A stretch of 32,454 bases of DNA, from the NCBI GenBank assembly GCA_024401215.1, contig JAKSLL010000040.1:1-32454 (forward strand), in the 5' to 3' direction. Positions 1-8,673 of the stretch are shown piece by piece (positions within the stretch are counted from its first letter, which is position 1; each line of letters starts with the position of its first letter). The DNA comes from Bacteroidaceae bacterium. Lineage in GTDB: Bacteria > Bacteroidota > Bacteroidia > Bacteroidales > Bacteroidaceae. The translations under genes were made by a program, and so were the position numbers. Under the pieces are notes generated by a model. That model saw only the letters and a program-made list of their open reading frames with translations, was not told the origin of the DNA and made no database searches.

Positions 1-82
1 TCAACTCGCCCGTAGTCTTTTTCATTTCTACGATGCGAGTCTCATCTATCTTGATCAGTTCCTTAACTTCTTCGATTGTCAT
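1..82 (-). CDS. Partial AlbA_2/Schlafen-like DNA-binding protein, N-terminus only
   Basis: A minus-strand reading frame begins with ATG at 82-80 and runs off the left edge after 27 codons. The visible start contains ETRIVEMKKTTGEL, which resembles the opening E-x-K-x-[ST] strand of AlbA_2 (Schlafen-type) domains found in many bacterial ATP-binding or transcription-regulator-like proteins. The start lies 6 nt after the stop of the hsdR gene, so the two are almost certainly co-transcribed. AlbA_2-type genes are often seen inside type I restriction operons of Bacteroidota, but their role is not settled. Only 27 residues are visible, so the family call is an inference. Confidence 0.5.
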   Translation of the reverse strand, partial: MTIEEVKELIKIDETRIVEMKKTTGEL

Positions 83-88
83 ATTTTA

Positions 89-2797
89 TTATGCTGTCTT
101 TCTGTAAACTACGAATTTATATAAACTGAGGAGTGCATTTGTCGCTGGCTCCATTCCACCAAAGGCTTGGATGAGCTGTGCTGCACGTGTCTTATCATCT
201 TCCCTTATGTCTTTGATAGTGACTGCACCATTGCTCGCTACATAGTCAACAACCTGTCGCATAACTTCAATCTGCTTCGGTGTCTTCTCGTTGTTGCGCT
301 GTCCGCACCAGAGGTTAAAGTACTGCTGAGCTGTGGCGTAAACGCTGTCCAGTTTCTCGATCTGATGGAAAGCATAGCGGACGAGCTGAATGATGTTTGT
401 CATAGCCGACTGCTCTTCTTTTGTTGTATGCTTACGCACATCCTTTGGACTTATCAATGAATATGAGTTCCAGAGGCGGCTTGTAGAGAATCTGTTGTTC
501 TCCATCTTCAATTTGTTCTCTAAGTCCTTCAGAACTGCATATGTAAGCGGTTCGCCTTCATTATTCCAGATGATTCGCAATGCCTCGATGTCATCACGAT
601 GCTCATTGCAGTACTTCTCAAAGGCATTTGTTGTATCCTTTGCATCCTCTATTGAGAATCCTTTGCTGATAAGAGTGTCTTCACCAGGCATCAGTGTCTC
701 AACAAAACCTGCATTGAGAATAAGCAGATACTGGCGTGCTTCAGGGTGATTGATAATGCCGCCAACCAAACCTTTGCGCTCGTTGTTTGGTTGATTGATG
801 TCTTCAAATGGAGGCAGTAACTGTTGGTCAAGAGCCGTGAAGATGGCTGATGACAGTTCCTTCATATCAATGGTTGCCAGTTCGGTGAACTTATTGCGTT
901 GCTCGTCATTGCATTTATTGTAAATACGTGCAAGGCGAGAAGCAAGCATTCTAAGGTATTGGTCAGTGACATTGCCATGTGTAATCAGTTCGAGAAGTCT
1001 CTTGAAAGTGATGGTTTCATCTGACCCGTCCGTTCCAGCTGGTGGTATGTGCTTTTCGTGTTCTGTCACACCAACAGCATCAACAAGGTAGAAGCAATCT
1101 TTTGAAAAGGCATTCGGAGTGACATTGCGTAACTGTTCATCACCAATGGTGCGAACTCCACGACCCTTCATCTGAACATAGAGAGGGAGCGACTGAACAT
1201 CGCGCATGAACATGACAACCTCCAGAGGTTTTACGTCTGTTCCTGTTGCCACGAGCGTACAGGTAACAGCAATGCGGAACTCCTTGTCATTGCGGAAGTG
1301 CCGAATCAGTTCATTGCTATCTCCAGCACTGTAGGTTATTTTCTGAACAAAAGGATCGCCTGGTGCGGTATGCCCAAAGACCTCCTTTGCAATGTTCATG
1401 ATATTGGTGGCATGTGCCTCGTTCAGAGCGAAGATAAGTGTCTTGGGCAGATAGTCCATGTTCGGCTCACGTTGTGGGTCGGTGAACATCTCGGAATAGA
1501 CACTATCTCTATATGTTTCAAGCACCAGCTTTATCTGGGCAGGATTGATGACACTGCGATTAAGCTCTTCCTTGGTGTATTGCTTGGTTTCCTTCTGGCT
1601 TACGGTTTCCACCTTACCAGTATAGCGAGTCTCACGTCTGAGTTTGTCGCCTTGCTTGATAGCACCACCATTCTCTGTTGCCTCTGTTTTGATACGATAG
1701 ACACGGCAGTCAACATTCACACCATCAACGATACTCTTTTCAAGGGTATAGTTGACGATGCGGTTGTTGTTGAAGAAAGCCATGGTCTCAGGAACTGGAG
1801 TTGCTGTAAGACCTATCATCTTAGCTGTTGTAAAGTAGTCAAGAACCTTCTTCCAGTTGCCATATATGCTGCGATGACACTCGTCAATGATGATGACATC
1901 GAAGAAATCCTTTGGCAGAGTTGGATTCTCTGGAAGTTCTACAGGTGTATCGTTGTCATCATCATCTTCGTCAGTATCTGAAATATCCTCACCCTTCAGC
2001 AATGAGAAAAGTCGCTGTATTGTAGATATTACAACATTACTGTCACTTGGAATCTTGGCTGACTTCAAGCGGTTGACTGTGAAGATGGTATTGAAAGGAT
2101 CTCCTGTTTCTGTAAGTCGGAACATGCCAAATTCTCCTTCTGCTTGTTTTCCGAGGTTGTTTCGGTCAACAAGGAAAAGGATTCGTCTCATTGGAGTGTA
2201 TGCCAGAAATCTGTATGAAGCCAAACAAGCAGTGTAAGTCTTGCCAGAACCTGTAGCCAGTACCATCAAAGCTTTGTTCTGACCTGTGCGGAATGACTTT
2301 TCAAGTTCTGTGATTGCCTCAAACTGACAGTCACGCAGTCCTTTCTTTTTTAGGGTAGGGAGACCGGCGTATGTGTCCTCGATGCCAAGTATCTTACACA
2401 GTTCCTTAGGTGAATGGATGCGGTTTAGAAGTTCCATACCTCCATCTTTATCCCTGAAGTCACGGAAGTAGGTCTCTTCTCCGTTTGACTGATAACCGAA
2501 AGGAAGAGGGCGTTTCCATGCTTGGTAGCATTCTGGTACTCCACGAGCATACATTTCCGTCTGCTCGCATACCTTGGAAGAAGACACGTCAACCTCGGCA
2601 CGCTTAGCTTCAAGCACACCGATTGCCTTTCCGTTGATGAACAGAAAGTAGTCGGCTTCGTGATTTCCTTTAAGAAGCCCTTCACGAATGGCGGCTGCAG
2701 TAGTAGTTGGCGAATAGAAATCTCTATCCACCACCTGCCAACCTGCGTCTTCGAACATCTGATCTATCTTAACCCTTGCTTTCTCTTCTGGAGTCAT
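89..2797 (-). CDS. hsdR: Type I restriction enzyme R subunit (helicase-nuclease)
   Basis: A 902-residue protein with the order expected of an EcoEI-type HsdR. A PD-(D/E)xK nuclease lies near the N-terminus (D49 and E63-A-K65 in GVLEAKRAE). A superfamily 2 motor follows, with Walker A ATGSGKT at about 181-187 and DECH at about 305-308, then a helicase C-terminal lobe and an R-subunit C-terminal region. In the family this subunit translocates DNA by ATP hydrolysis and cuts at a distance, in complex with HsdM and HsdS. Neither of those is in the window; they may lie to the left. A short acidic stretch (about 275-282) interrupts the motor between Walker A and DECH. The ATG start gives the natural N-terminus, and a TAnnTTTG box lies about 90 nt upstream. 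The reading frame is intact. Confidence 0.93.
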   Translation of the reverse strand: MTPEEKARVKIDQMFEDAGWQVVDRDFYSPTTTAAAIREGLLKGNHEADYFLFINGKAIGVLEAKRAEVDVSSSKVCEQTEMYARGVPECYQAWKRPLPFGYQSNGEETYFRDFRDKDGGMELLNRIHSPKELCKILGIEDTYAGLPTLKKKGLRDCQFEAITELEKSFRTGQNKALMVLATGSGKTYTACLASYRFLAYTPMRRILFLVDRNNLGKQAEGEFGMFRLTETGDPFNTIFTVNRLKSAKIPSDSNVVISTIQRLFSLLKGEDISDTDEDDDDNDTPVELPENPTLPKDFFDVIIIDECHRSIYGNWKKVLDYFTTAKMIGLTATPVPETMAFFNNNRIVNYTLEKSIVDGVNVDCRVYRIKTEATENGGAIKQGDKLRRETRYTGKVETVSQKETKQYTKEELNRSVINPAQIKLVLETYRDSVYSEMFTDPQREPNMDYLPKTLIFALNEAHATNIMNIAKEVFGHTAPGDPFVQKITYSAGDSNELIRHFRNDKEFRIAVTCTLVATGTDVKPLEVVMFMRDVQSLPLYVQMKGRGVRTIGDEQLRNVTPNAFSKDCFYLVDAVGVTEHEKHIPPAGTDGSDETITFKRLLELITHGNVTDQYLRMLASRLARIYNKCNDEQRNKFTELATIDMKELSSAIFTALDQQLLPPFEDINQPNNERKGLVGGIINHPEARQYLLILNAGFVETLMPGEDTLISKGFSIEDAKDTTNAFEKYCNEHRDDIEALRIIWNNEGEPLTYAVLKDLENKLKMENNRFSTSRLWNSYSLISPKDVRKHTTKEEQSAMTNIIQLVRYAFHQIEKLDSVYATAQQYFNLWCGQRNNEKTPKQIEVMRQVVDYVASNGAVTIKDIREDDKTRAAQLIQAFGGMEPATNALLSLYKFVVYRKTA

Positions 2798-2887
2798 ATT
2801 GTTAACATTTTGCGACTTTACGGTAGCTATTCAGCGTAACCAGGATTGGCTTATAAATCATATCGCTGAGTGGCTACAATCTCAATG

Positions 2888-2895
2888 CAAAATTA
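2888..2895 (-). promoter_or_regulatory. Bacteroidota -7 promoter element for hsdR
   Basis: On the minus strand this reads TAATTTTG, a perfect TAnnTTTG match, about 90 nt before the hsdR ATG. No good TTTG -33 element is seen at the usual spacing of 19-21 nt; the nearest TTTG is about 28 nt upstream. Confidence 0.4.
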
Positions 2896-2980
2896 AAAAA
2901 AATGTGTGAGAAAGAAGAATTATCAAACGAAAAAAACTACATGTGCTTTAAAGTATACAAGTTTCGCTCCACTTGCCCCT

Positions 2981-3101
2981 GTAGTTAAAGGGTAGTTAAA
3001 GAGAAGTTAAAGGGTAGTTAAAGTGACAAATGTCTGACATGGCAAACGTCTCTTTAACTCCGAGCGAAGCGATAACTCCTCTTTAACTCCACTTTAACTC
3101 C
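2981..3101. repeat. 11-bp repeats in inverted arrangement
   Basis: Four adjacent 11-bp units with core GTAGTTAAAG occupy 2981-3024. The complementary unit CTTTAACTCC occurs at 3051-3061, 3080-3090 and 3091-3101, with a degenerate copy between (around 3072-3080). The two arrays could pair as a long imperfect hairpin. No coding frame explains them. Confidence 0.75.
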
Positions 3102-3214
3102 TCAAAACGAGCAATTGAATAAGCACTATTCAGCAATAGTATGTTTGCTGAGACTGCTGTTTATAATCGCGGCTTCTTCTTGTTGGCTATCAAAATCTTG
3201 CCTCGTCGGGTGAA

Positions 3215-3283
3215 GATGCTTTGGCTCGTGAAGTACGGATGCTTTGGTTCGCAGAGCATAGATGCTTTAGCTCGTGGAGCATG
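3215..3283. repeat. Three tandem 23-bp repeats with internal dyad symmetry
   Basis: Units at 3215-3237, 3238-3260 and 3261-3283 share the opening GATGCTTTGGCTCG with a few substitutions. The second and third end in AGCAT, the reverse complement of the ATGCT near their start, so each unit is a weak hairpin. A degenerate fourth half-unit follows (TAGGCTTTACGAG). An 81-codon open frame spans the array, but its sequence derives from the repeat and resembles no protein I know. Confidence 0.75.
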
Positions 3284-3438
3284 TAGGCTTTACGAGGTAA
3301 GGGTTTTGTTGACGATGGGGCTGAAATACGGTTGTTTCATTGCTGTAGAAAGTGCTTATAGCGGTGCTGTATTGCTGATAAAATGACCGTAACTAAACAT
3401 TCCCGCCGATTTTTTTGGTAAAGTGTGAAAAAGGTGGT

Positions 3439-3563
3439 TTCAAAAACAAAACCGCAAACCCCGTCAAAAAGTACATGGCACTTGTAAGTGAGTGTTAATT
3501 AGTGCGTTATTGCCCTCGAAAATATTCCTTTCAAAAACCCTTTCAAAAGCAAAATCGCAAGCC
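3439..3563. repeat. Pair of dispersed 23-bp direct repeats
   Basis: The segments 3439-3461 and 3541-3563 both follow TTTCAAAAnCAAAAnCGCAA and differ at three positions. Their starts are 102 bp apart. A short dyad, CACTTGTAAGTG, lies between them. Confidence 0.6.
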
Positions 3564-3629
3564 TTTCATATATTTCAAAGAAATATACAAGAAATATAAA
3601 AAAAGAAAATATAAAAAGAAAAAAAGCGT

Positions 3630-3869
3630 GTTTGGTGGTTTGGGGTGGTTGGCGGTTTGGTCGTTTTGGGTGGCGGTTTAGTCGTTTGGTCGTTTAGTTG
3701 TTTGGCATTTTTGGGTAGGAGGTTTGGTGGCTTGGGGTAGGTTGGAAGTTTTGCGAGTTGGCGATTCGTGACTAAACTACTAACTCACTAATCCTTACAA
3801 ACTCCCAACTCCCCAACCACCAACTTCCCCAATCACTAAACCACCAACTTCCCTAAACCACCAACACCC
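3630..3869. repeat. GT-rich tract followed by CA-rich, nearly G-free tract
   Basis: From about 3630 to 3765 the plus strand is dominated by G and T, with a 21-bp period around GCGGTTT (3652 and 3673). From about 3773 to 3869 it is dominated by C, A and T with almost no G. The unit AACCACCAACTTCCC occurs at 3815-3829 and 3839-3853, with a variant at 3856-3869. The two halves are roughly reverse complements, so the block could form a long imperfect cruciform. I see no gene in it. Confidence 0.65.
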
Positions 3870-3960
3870 AGTTGCGCACTTCAGTTTGCAAAGTGAGAGC
3901 ACGAATTGTTGGAAAAAGTTGTTTTGTTTGTTCGGAATGTACGTTTTTTCCTCAAATTCT

Positions 3961-3990
3961 TTTGGTAATTAAATAATTTACATATCTTTG
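3961..3990 (+). promoter_or_regulatory. Bacteroidota promoter for the glycogen operon
   Basis: A TTTG at 3961-3964 and TATCTTTG at 3983-3990 are separated by 18 nt, matching the -33 TTTG / -7 TAnnTTTG pattern of the Bacteroidota primary sigma factor. Transcription would start near 3995, leaving a leader of about 85 nt before the glycogen synthase ATG. Confidence 0.75.
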
Positions 3991-4079
3991 CACTCGAAAA
4001 AAGTAGAAAAAGTAATTACGGCATGCTATTCGTGAATGGATAGCATTTTGTGAGTTTAAGTTTAACATCTAAAGATTTT

Positions 4080-5750
4080 ATGGTTAAAAAGATATTAAAG
4101 GAACCTCATTACATTTTTGAATCAAGCTGGGAAGTCTGCAATAAAGTTGGTGGTATATACACAGTTTTGTCAACTCGTGCTAAGACTCTTCAAGATAAAC
4201 TCACAGACAAAGTATTCTTTATCGGTCCGGATTTCTGGGAAGGCAAGGCTAACCCACTTTTCAAGGAGAGCAAGACCCTTCTTGGCAAATGGAGAAAGTC
4301 AGCAGCAGAATATGACGGTGTGACATTCCGTATAGGTCGCTGGCAGATTCCTGGTGAACCGATAGCAATTCTTGTTGACTTCAAGCCTTTCTTTGCTGAA
4401 AGGAACAATATATTCGGCTGGGCATGGGAGAACTTCGGCGTTGACTCTCTTCACTCTTACGGTGATTATGATGAGAGCCTTATGTTCTCTTGGGCAGCAG
4501 GCAAGGTCGTTGAAAGCTATTATCGCTTCTTCGGACTTACAAAGGAGGACAATGTGGTCTTCCAGGCTCATGAATGGCAGACTTGTCTTGCTGCGTTGTA
4601 TGTGAAAGCCAATGTGCCAGAGGTGGCAACACTCTTCACAACACACGCCACAACTATTGGCCGTTCGATTGCAGGCAACGGCAGGCCGCTCTACGATTAT
4701 CTTGACGCTTACAATGGCGACCAGATGGCAGCAGAGCTCAATGTTGAGGCTAAGCACTCTGTTGAAAAGAAGGCAGCATGGAATGTGGACTGCTTCTCAA
4801 CTGTGAGCGATATAACAGGCAAGGAGTGCGCTGAACTTCTCGACAAGAAGGCAGATGCCATCCTCCTCAACGGATTCGAGAATGAGTTTGTTCCTCAGCC
4901 GGCAGCTAAGTTTACTGCTGCGCGCAAAGAAGCAAGAGCTTCTCTCCTCAAAGTTGCTAACACACTTATGGGCACAGAGCTTGATGATGACACGCTCATC
5001 ATTTCTACTGGCGGCAGATATGAGTATCAGAATAAGGGTGTGAATGTCTATATCGACGCACTCAACCGTCTGCGCTGGGACTCTCGACTCAAGAAGAACG
5101 TGCTTGCGTTTGTCATGGTGCCAGCATGGATGAAGGAGGCTCGCGAGGATCTTAAAGCTGCTCTCAAGAGTAAGAAGGCTCAGCAGGGAGCTATCGGCGA
5201 CCCACGCATCACCCACGTGCTTAACGAACAGGGCGAGGACAAGGTGCTCGGACAGATGAACTGGCTCGACATGCACAACCGTCCAGAAGACAAGGTCAAG
5301 GTGATTTTCGTTCCTTGCTATCTTGATGGCAAAGACGGAATCTTCAACAAGCATTACTATGACCTTCTCATTGGTAATGACCTCACAGTCTTCCCATCAT
5401 ACTATGAACCATGGGGCTACACACCAACAGAGTCTGTGGCATTCCATGTACCTTGCATCACAACCGACCTTGCAGGTTTCGGTCTGTGGGCTAACTCACT
5501 CAAGGGTGGTGTGAGCGAGATTGAGGACGGTGTGAAGACTATTCATCGTTCTGATTATAACTTCGACGAGGTGTGCGACACTATACGCGACACAATCATC
5601 AAGTTCTCAGAGTTCAGCGAGAAAGAGGTCGCTTCTGCACGCAAGAATGCTGAGAAGGTTGCGGAGAAAGCCCTTTGGAAGCATTTCATCACATACTATT
5701 ACGGTGCTTATGACTTCGCTCTTTCAAAACGTGACGAGAGAATGAAGTAA
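4080..5750 (+). CDS. Glycogen synthase, GT3 (eukaryote-like) type
   Basis: A 556-residue glycosyltransferase that would extend glycogen chains from a nucleotide-glucose donor. The N-terminal ESSWEVCNKVGGIYTVL carries the K-x-G-G donor-binding motif in the form typical of fungal and animal glycogen synthases. The C-terminal half has PSYYEPWGYTPTE, again closest to the eukaryotic GT3 consensus rather than to ordinary bacterial GT5 GlgA. It is shorter than eukaryotic enzymes (about 700 residues) because regulatory tails are missing. I chose ATG 4080 over an upstream GTG at 4050 because the conserved block starts shortly after it. The phosphorylase gene follows 110 bp downstream on the same strand. 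Whether the donor is UDP- or ADP-glucose cannot be read from the sequence. Confidence 0.9.
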   Translation: MVKKILKEPHYIFESSWEVCNKVGGIYTVLSTRAKTLQDKLTDKVFFIGPDFWEGKANPLFKESKTLLGKWRKSAAEYDGVTFRIGRWQIPGEPIAILVDFKPFFAERNNIFGWAWENFGVDSLHSYGDYDESLMFSWAAGKVVESYYRFFGLTKEDNVVFQAHEWQTCLAALYVKANVPEVATLFTTHATTIGRSIAGNGRPLYDYLDAYNGDQMAAELNVEAKHSVEKKAAWNVDCFSTVSDITGKECAELLDKKADAILLNGFENEFVPQPAAKFTAARKEARASLLKVANTLMGTELDDDTLIISTGGRYEYQNKGVNVYIDALNRLRWDSRLKKNVLAFVMVPAWMKEAREDLKAALKSKKAQQGAIGDPRITHVLNEQGEDKVLGQMNWLDMHNRPEDKVKVIFVPCYLDGKDGIFNKHYYDLLIGNDLTVFPSYYEPWGYTPTESVAFHVPCITTDLAGFGLWANSLKGGVSEIEDGVKTIHRSDYNFDEVCDTIRDTIIKFSEFSEKEVASARKNAEKVAEKALWKHFITYYYGAYDFALSKRDERMK

Positions 5751-5792
5751 CGGAGTAACAGAGAAATAAATAACTTTTAACAATAAATTAAC

Positions 5793-5847
5793 AGCCCGTC
5801 ATGTCTGGTGAGGCAGGATATTTCCGGCAATCTGGACGGCGGGGGCT
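5793..5847 (+). promoter_or_regulatory. Intercistronic hairpin between glycogen synthase and phosphorylase
   Basis: AGCCC at 5793-5797 can pair with GGGCT at 5843-5847, or CCGTC (5796-5800) with GACGG (5835-5839). A weaker inner stem is CTGG with CCGG. No T-tract follows, so it is more likely an mRNA processing, stability or attenuation element than a simple terminator. It ends 13 nt before the phosphorylase ATG. Confidence 0.5.
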
Positions 5848-5860
5848 AAATTGAAAAATT

Positions 5861-8428
5861 ATGAAAATTAAGGCAAGCAACGCGAACATGCCAAACTGGC
5901 GTGAGATCAGCGTAAGAACATCTATTCCAGAAGCATTCAAGCCATTGGACGAGATCGCTCACAACATGTGGTGGTCTTGGAACAGCGAGGTGGGTCATCT
6001 TTTCAATGAGATGGATCCTGTACTTTGGCACAACGTGCAGCAGAACCCAGTACTCTTCCTCAGCCGTATGAACTATGAGAAGCTTGAGGAGCTTGCTGGT
6101 GATAAGAAGCTTGTTGAAAAGGTTAACAAGATATACAAGGACTTCCGTGCATATATGGATGTTGAGCCAGACAGCAAGCGTCCATCTGTTGCTTATCTCT
6201 GTATGGAGTACGGTCTCAGCCATGTTCTCAAGATCTACTCTGGTGGTCTTGGAATCCTTGCTGGTGACTATGTTAAGGAGGCTTCTGACTCAAATATTGA
6301 CTTCTGCGCAGTAGGTTTCCTCTATCGTTTCGGTTACTTCACTCAGACTCTTTCTATGGAGGGTCAGCAGGTTGCAAACTACGAGGCTCAGATGTTCCCA
6401 ACACTTCCTATCGAGCGCGAGCTTGATGAGAACGGCAACCAGGTAGTTATCGATGTTCCTTACAACAACTATACTGTTCACGCTCTTGTTTGGCGTGTGA
6501 ATGTTGGTCGTGTTAAGCTTTATCTCCTTGACACAGACAACGACATGAACTCAGAGTACGACCGCTCAATCACTCACGCTCTCTATGGTGGTGACTGGGA
6601 GAACCGTATCAAGCAGGAGATCCTCCTCGGTATCGGTGGTGTGCTCCTCCTCAAGAAGCTTGGCATCAACAAGGACATCATCCACTGTAACGAGGGCCAC
6701 GCAGCTCTTGCTAACGTACAGCGTCTCGTTGACTACGTTGAGAGCGGCATGTCATTCAATGAGGCTCTTGAAGTTGTCCGCACTTCATCTCTCTATACAG
6801 TACACACTCCAGTGCCAGCAGGTCACGACTACTTCGACGAGGGTCTCTTCGGCAAGTATATGGGTCAGTACCCAGCTAAGCTCGGCATCTCTTGGGACGA
6901 GTTCATCGGCATGGGTCGCGTAAACCCAGACGACAAGGGTGAGCGTTTCTGTATGTCAACTTTCGCTTGCAACACTTGTTCATGGGTTAACGGTGTTAGC
7001 TGGTTGCACGGAAAGGTGTCTAAGGATATGTTCAACGGCATCTGGAAGGGCTACTTCCCAGAGGAGCTCAACAATGTAGGTTATGTGACAAATGGTGTTC
7101 ACATGCCAACATGGACAGCTTCTGAGTGGAGAAGTGTTTATGCTAAGCATTTCGACAAGAAGCACCTCGCTGACCAGTCTAATCAGAAGATCTGGGAGGC
7201 TATCTACAAGGTTTCTGACGAAGAGGTATGGAACACTCGTCTCACTCTTAAGGCTAAGCTCTTCGACTATATCAAGAAGGAGTTCAAGGCTGACTGGCTC
7301 AAGCACCAGGGTGACCCATCACGCATCGTGTCTATCGTTGAGAAGATCAACCCTAACGCTCTCACAATCGGTTTCGCTCGCCGCTTCGCTACTTACAAGC
7401 GTGCGCACCTCTTGTTCTCTGACCTTGACCGTCTTGCTAAGATCGTCAACAACCCAGAGCGTCCAATCCAGTTCCTCTTCGCAGGTAAGGCTCACCCAGC
7501 AGATGGTGCAGGTCAGGGTCTCATCAAGAAGATCTACGAGATCAGCCGCCGTCCTGAGTTCCTTGGCAAGATTATCTTCCTTGAGAACTACGACATGAAG
7601 CTTGCTCGTCGCCTTGTTACAGGTGTGGATATCTGGATGAACACTCCAACTCGTCCACTCGAGGCTTCTGGTACATCAGGTGAGAAGGCTCTCATGAATG
7701 GTGTTGTAAACCTCTCAGTGCTTGACGGATGGTGGCTCGAAGGTTACCGTGAGGGTGCTGGATGGGCTCTCACAGAGAAGCGTACATTCCAGAATCAGGA
7801 GCAGCAGGATCAGCTCGATGCAGCAACAATCTACTCACTCCTCGAGAACGAGATTCTTCCACTCTACTACGATAAGAATGAGAAGGGCTACAGCGAAGGC
7901 TGGATCAAGACTGTCAAGAACTCTATCGCACAGATTGCTCCTCACTATACAATGAAGCGTCAGCTCGATGACTACTTCACTAAGTTCTACTGCCCACTCG
8001 CAGAGCGTCGCTCTGTTCTCTTCGCTGACAACTACAAGAAGGCTAAGGAGATCGCTGCTTGGAAGGAACTTGTTGCTCAGCGCTGGGATGCTATCAATGT
8101 TGTGTCTTGTGAGAAGGAAGAGGATATGGTCAAGGGCGATATTCTCTCTGGCAAGAAGTACAAGGTTAAGTATGTTATCGACGAGCAGGGTCTCGACGAC
8201 GCTATTGGCTTCGAGCTTGTTACTATCTTCAAGGATGAGGACGGACGCGAGCACATCAGCCAGGTTGAGCCACTCAAGGTGACAAAGCGCGAGGGTAACC
8301 TCTTCACATTCGAGGGCACTCACACAATACCTACTTCAGGCAGCTTCAAGGTTGCTTACCGTATGTATCCAAAGAATGAGGACCTCCCACACCGTCAGGA
8401 CTTCTGCTATGTTAAGTGGTTCAACTAA
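5861..8428 (+). CDS. glgP: Alpha-glucan (glycogen) phosphorylase, GT35
   Basis: An 855-residue enzyme releasing glucose-1-phosphate from alpha-1,4-glucans, partnering the synthase just upstream. An N-terminal DUF3417-like segment ([14 protein letters not shown], about 35-48) leads into the phosphorylase fold. The pyridoxal-phosphate site is recognisable in [14 protein letters not shown], where K609 is the expected Schiff-base lysine. [12 protein letters not shown] and the WWLEGY block are also family-typical. The length fits the bacterial alpha-glucan phosphorylase subfamily of about 850 residues rather than short maltodextrin forms. Codon use is strongly biased to CTC, CTT, CGT and AAG, which suggests high expression. 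The frame is intact and a hairpin lies just downstream. Confidence 0.93.
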   Translation: MKIKASNANMPNWREISVRTSIPEAFKPLDEIAHNMWWSWNSEVGHLFNEMDPVLWHNVQQNPVLFLSRMNYEKLEELAGDKKLVEKVNKIYKDFRAYMDVEPDSKRPSVAYLCMEYGLSHVLKIYSGGLGILAGDYVKEASDSNIDFCAVGFLYRFGYFTQTLSMEGQQVANYEAQMFPTLPIERELDENGNQVVIDVPYNNYTVHALVWRVNVGRVKLYLLDTDNDMNSEYDRSITHALYGGDWENRIKQEILLGIGGVLLLKKLGINKDIIHCNEGHAALANVQRLVDYVESGMSFNEALEVVRTSSLYTVHTPVPAGHDYFDEGLFGKYMGQYPAKLGISWDEFIGMGRVNPDDKGERFCMSTFACNTCSWVNGVSWLHGKVSKDMFNGIWKGYFPEELNNVGYVTNGVHMPTWTASEWRSVYAKHFDKKHLADQSNQKIWEAIYKVSDEEVWNTRLTLKAKLFDYIKKEFKADWLKHQGDPSRIVSIVEKINPNALTIGFARRFATYKRAHLLFSDLDRLAKIVNNPERPIQFLFAGKAHPADGAGQGLIKKIYEISRRPEFLGKIIFLENYDMKLARRLVTGVDIWMNTPTRPLEASGTSGEKALMNGVVNLSVLDGWWLEGYREGAGWALTEKRTFQNQEQQDQLDAATIYSLLENEILPLYYDKNEKGYSEGWIKTVKNSIAQIAPHYTMKRQLDDYFTKFYCPLAERRSVLFADNYKKAKEIAAWKELVAQRWDAINVVSCEKEEDMVKGDILSGKKYKVKYVIDEQGLDDAIGFELVTIFKDEDGREHISQVEPLKVTKREGNLFTFEGTHTIPTSGSFKVAYRMYPKNEDLPHRQDFCYVKWFN

Positions 8429-8462
8429 TCCACGGAAAAATACATTAACTTTATAATACTAT

Positions 8463-8494
8463 GTTGCACCATCCCTTTCTGGGGGTGGTGCAAC
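8463..8494 (+). terminator. Hairpin downstream of glgP
   Basis: GTTGCACCA (8463-8471) pairs perfectly with TGGTGCAAC (8486-8494), and a CCC/GGG inner extension is possible. No T-tract follows, so it may stabilise or weakly terminate the glycogen operon mRNA. Confidence 0.6.
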
Positions 8495-8524
8495 TATGTT
8501 AGTGGAAGGTTGTTGAAAAGGGTG

Positions 8525-8664
8525 TTAACTCATAACTCTTAATTCTTAACTCTTAATTCTTAACTCATAACTCTTAACTCTTAATTCTTAATTCTTAACT
8601 CTTAATTCTTAACTCTTAACTCTTAACTCTTAATTCATAACTCTTAACTCTTAACTCTTAACTC
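8525..8664. repeat. Tandem 7-bp repeat array, 20 units
   Basis: Twenty uninterrupted 7-bp units fill the 140 bp. Only three variants occur: TTAACTC (11 copies), TTAATTC (6) and ATAACTC (3), differing at unit positions 1 and 5. The plus strand of the array has no G. It ends 9 nt before the ATG of the TPR gene at 8674, so it would form most of that gene's leader or lie directly in its control region. There are no unique spacers between units, so it is not a CRISPR array. Confidence 0.95.
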
Positions 8665-8673
8665 TTCCAAATT

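Noticed and set aside
3141-3386. An 81-codon open frame on the plus strand
   Set aside because: It spans the 23-bp repeats, its sequence follows the repeat period, and it has no recognisable domain, promoter or gene neighbours. It is more likely repeat DNA without stops.
8525-8664. The heptamer array as a possible CRISPR array
   Set aside because: Units are 7 bp and contiguous, with no unique spacers and no cas genes nearby.
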